Source: Balneolaceae bacterium
GTDB lineage: Bacteria; Bacteroidota; Rhodothermia; Balneolales; Balneolaceae
Assembly: GCA_017640605.1 (NCBI GenBank)
Contig: JAEPQH010000018.1
Coordinates: forward strand, 1-64,000
DNA: 64,000 nucleotides
Direction: 5' to 3'
In this document: positions 61,708 through 64,000 of the stretch, piece after piece
Layout of the letters: each line of letters opens with the position of its first letter
Position numbering within the stretch: position 1 is the first letter of the stretch
Program-made: the position numbers and the translations under genes
Notes under the pieces: generated by a model
Told to the model about the DNA's origin: nothing
Databases searched by the model: none
The model's input: only the letters and a program-made list of their open reading frames with translations

Positions 61708-63323
61708 TATAATACCGGTTTTATTCCGGCATAAGCAATGCCTGTGAGTCGATGCATCTCGTAGTTTAATGTGCTCAAATCTTCAAAACTGAACTCTTGC
61801 ACGTCTGCATGTCCGCACGCACGCGCGATTACTTTTATGAGCTCGTTAGTGGCATCGAAAAAATTAAGTAGTTGTTTGGCCGATGATTCAATGATTAATC
61901 GACTACGTAAATTTTCCTTCATTGTAGCAATACCTACCGGGCAATTGTTGCTGTTACAAGCTCTCATCCCTAAACAACCTATTGCCTGAATAGCCGAGTT
62001 GGAAACAGCAACAGCATCGGCGCCCAACATCATTGCTTTGGCAAAATCTTCGGCTATACGTAAGCCTCCAGTTATGATTAGCGTCACATCATTTGCTCTA
62101 CGATCGTCGAGATGTTTTCGAGCTCTTGCAAGCGCCGGAATTGTTGGTACATTGATGTTATTTCTTAAAATAGTTGGTGCAGACCCAGTTCCTCCTCCTC
62201 TTCCATCTAAGATGATATAATCTGCACCGGCTTCCAGTGCAAAGTCGATATCGGCTTCGATGCGGCTGGCGGCAATTTTAAACCCAATTGGAATTCCACC
62301 GGTTTCTTCGCGCACTTTATTTCCGAATTCACGAAAATCTTCAACTGTTTTTAGATCCGGAAAGGCTGCCGGAGAAATAGCCGTTTCTCCTACCTCAAGT
62401 CCACGTACTTCGGCAATTTCTTCGGTAACTTTGTTTCCCGGCAAGTGACCACCTGTTCCGGTCTTCGCGCCCTGACCTCCCTTAAAATGAAATGCCTGTG
62501 CCTTTTTTACTTTATCCCACGAAAATCCAAATTTTCCACTCGCAAGTTCATAAAAATAGCGGCTATTATTTTCTTGTTCCTCGGGTAGCATCCCTCCTTC
62601 TCCGCTGCAAATTCCGGTACCGGCTAATTCTGCACCTTTCGAAAGCGCAATTTTTGCTTCACGGGATAGCGCACCAAAACTCATATCAGATACAAACACA
62701 GGAAGTTCAAGTTCGAGTGGTTTTGCAGCTTTTTTGCCAATAGTTACTTTTGTGGAAACTTCATCCTCATCAAACAATGGTCTTTTTGCTAATTGTGCTG
62801 GTAAAAACTGAATATCTTCCCATTTGGGTAAGGTATTTCTATCTACGCCCATTGCTTCGGATGGACCGTGATGCCCTACATTTTTCAAACCATGCTGTGC
62901 CAGTTCTTTAATGTATTTTGTATAGGGCTCGGTGTCTTCAGGATGTGTATCGGCATATTGGCCTAAGTACTCATCCCGCTTAAAGGGCTGCGGATGATCT
63001 TTTAAATATTGATCTATTTCGTCTCCATCCACCCAAACTTTGCCACTTTCAATCCACGCATTAAATTTAAACAATGCTTCCTCATTGTTGTATTCACTTA
63101 CGCCGGTATCAAAGCGATAATCCCAGTGATGCACCCCACACATCAGATTATCACCATCAATATATCCATCGCCTAACAGCGCTCCTCTATGCAAACAGCG
63201 TCCGTAAAGCACTGAAATATTGTTATCGTATCTTACAGCTACCAAATCTAACCCATTGATTAAGAAATGGTGTGGCTTTCTATCCTCTAATTCCCCGAAG
63301 TCACATAATTTTATTTCTGTCAT
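61707..63323 (-). CDS. Rieske-glutamate synthase-like FMN fusion protein
   Basis: This 538-residue protein starts with a Rieske [2Fe-2S] domain (CLHRGALLG and CGVHHWDY, CxH and CxxH ligands; residues ~1-110). It continues into a glutamate synthase large-subunit-like FMN domain (VFVSDMSFGALSREAKIALSKGA, GEGGMLPEE, GGQGAKTGTGGHLPG, DGRGGGTGSAP). The C-terminal cysteine motif CLGMRACNSNNC has the C-x5-C-x4-C spacing of the GltS 3Fe-4S cluster. There is no glutaminase domain, so the substrate is unclear. It is the first gene of the leftward redox operon. No gltD-like partner is present. Confidence 0.92.
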   Translation of the reverse strand: MTEIKLCDFGELEDRKPHHFLINGLDLVAVRYDNNISVLYGRCLHRGALLGDGYIDGDNLMCGVHHWDYRFDTGVSEYNNEEALFKFNAWIESGKVWVDGDEIDQYLKDHPQPFKRDEYLGQYADTHPEDTEPYTKYIKELAQHGLKNVGHHGPSEAMGVDRNTLPKWEDIQFLPAQLAKRPLFDEDEVSTKVTIGKKAAKPLELELPVFVSDMSFGALSREAKIALSKGAELAGTGICSGEGGMLPEEQENNSRYFYELASGKFGFSWDKVKKAQAFHFKGGQGAKTGTGGHLPGNKVTEEIAEVRGLEVGETAISPAAFPDLKTVEDFREFGNKVREETGGIPIGFKIAASRIEADIDFALEAGADYIILDGRGGGTGSAPTILRNNINVPTIPALARARKHLDDRRANDVTLIITGGLRIAEDFAKAMMLGADAVAVSNSAIQAIGCLGMRACNSNNCPVGIATMKENLRSRLIIESSAKQLLNFFDATNELIKVIARACGHADVQEFSFEDLSTLNYEMHRLTGIAYAGIKPVL

Positions 63324-63465
63324 ACCTATTTTTTAATAATAATTGCATCAATAAAGAAAAAAAGAAGTAGAAAGTCTGTTAGTAATTCATTTATTCTTCG
63401 CATTGTCGATTTATGCTCACAATGCTATTTCTACTAAAAATTTCATCTTAAATAAATACGTTGCA

Positions 63466-64000
63466 ATGAAGGTTTGGACTTTTATACTAGGTTTTTTCGT
63501 GGTTTTCGGAGCTGCTTGTTCTCAACAAAATGAAACAGAATTGGTAAATCCGGTACTTGCCGTAACCGGAACAGTTATTGAACACAATGATTTCTCTTCT
63601 GGATTTGTAGATAGCCGCAATGTTGAAGTGTGGTTGCCCGAAGGATATGATGCTGAAGACAACCATTATCAGGTTTTGTACATGCATGATGGGCAAAACG
63701 TGTTCGATCCTTCAACCTCGTACAACGGTAATGATTGGATGGTTGATGAAGTGCTTAACAATCTCATCGAAGAAGGAATTGTTGAAAAAACCATCGTTGT
63801 GGCTATTTGGAACAGCGGAATTACCCGATTTCCTGAGTATATGCCACAAAAACCGGCCGACATCATGAATAGTGAGGAAGTTCAGAAAGCGGTTGTTCGA
63901 AATTCCGGCGTTCCGATCTTTTCTGATCAATACCTGCGCTTTATCGTGGAGGAACTAAAGCCATTTATCGACTCAACGTATCGAACAAAACCCGAACCTG
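63466..64000 (+). CDS. Esterase family lipoprotein (partial, runs off the window)
   Basis: This incomplete gene encodes at least 178 residues. The signal has lipobox GAAC with Cys18. The mature part has RNVEVWLPEGYDAE...YQVLYMHDGQNVFDPSTSYNG, the signature of the enterochelin-esterase-like alpha/beta hydrolases, and the EELKPFIDSTYRT segment before the end. The nucleophile Ser region lies beyond the window. It faces away from the redox operon, with a 142-base divergent gap. Confidence 0.85.
   Translation, partial: MKVWTFILGFFVVFGAACSQQNETELVNPVLAVTGTVIEHNDFSSGFVDSRNVEVWLPEGYDAEDNHYQVLYMHDGQNVFDPSTSYNGNDWMVDEVLNNLIEEGIVEKTIVVAIWNSGITRFPEYMPQKPADIMNSEEVQKAVVRNSGVPIFSDQYLRFIVEELKPFIDSTYRTKPEP

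Noticed and set aside
1-64000. tRNA, rRNA, transposase, integrase or CRISPR array
   Set aside because: None was seen on either strand by inspection; faint or highly diverged copies could escape a manual reading.

Overview
The window looks like a chromosomal segment from a marine or halophilic member of the Balneolaeota (Bacteroidota-related). The reasons are moderate-to-low GC, several proteins ending in the type IX secretion (T9SS) sorting module with the YPNPFNPST signature, scarce Shine-Dalgarno sequences, one or two promoter boxes of the Bacteroidota TAnnTTTG type, and family content typical of that clade (DUF4402, DUF5916, DUF4249 with a TonB receptor, DUF4097 with an ECF sigma factor). 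No rRNA, tRNA, CRISPR array, transposase or integrase was seen.

Layout. 1-425: gene-free, with two copies of a degenerate interspersed repeat. 426-3311 (minus): dTDP-rhamnose genes rfbD-rfbC-rfbB followed by an EVE-domain gene. 3622-16397 (plus): two giant multidomain T9SS surface proteins. 16498-21716 (plus): two tandem triplets of PilV/PilW/PilX-like minor-pilin genes without a classical prepilin leader, then a small secreted protein. 21806-24056 (plus): four DUF4402 pilin-like subunits, the last with its own terminator. 24221-33129 (plus): a tight six-gene operon encoding a PapD-like chaperone, an outer-membrane usher with a C-terminal TPR, a single-chain FliF/FliG-like rotor protein, a TPR lipoprotein, a MotA-like protein and a MotB/OmpA protein with three SPOR-like repeats. 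33199-35082 (minus): DUF4914 P-loop protein. 35417-41556 (minus): pyruvate dehydrogenase E2, E1beta, E1alpha and alaS. 41651-46648: small housekeeping and membrane genes (DUF502, ferredoxin-NADP reductase, response regulator, MerC, BAX inhibitor-1). 46729-52284 (minus): two DUF5916 outer-membrane proteins. 52405-55442 (minus): ECF sigma, HEAT-repeat anti-sigma candidate and two DUF4097 proteins. 55499-58671 (minus): TonB receptor and DUF4249 lipoprotein. 58794-63323 (minus): a six-gene Rieske / glutamate-synthase-like redox operon containing a 28-residue membrane peptide gene. 63466-64000 (plus): partial esterase lipoprotein.

The most striking content is 24221-33129, probably with the upstream subunit genes. 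A chaperone-usher pilus assembly line is translationally interleaved with flagellar-type motor parts: a rotor that fuses a FliF RBM3/second-TM segment to FliG-like domains, a MotA stator with both key prolines, and a MotB with the proton-carrying Asp33. No flagellar export apparatus, rod, hook, FliM/N or flagellin is present. The usher C terminus and the TPR lipoprotein share a TPR module and could link the outer-membrane pore to the inner-membrane motor. All four DUF4402 subunits carry the C-terminal pilin signature recognised by PapD-type chaperones (penultimate Tyr; Gly at or next to the 14th position from the end). I infer a proton- or sodium-motive-force-driven chaperone-usher surface appendage. 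The motor may rotate or pull a pilus, or may energise subunit transport. The sequence supports the parts list and the operon, not the mechanism.
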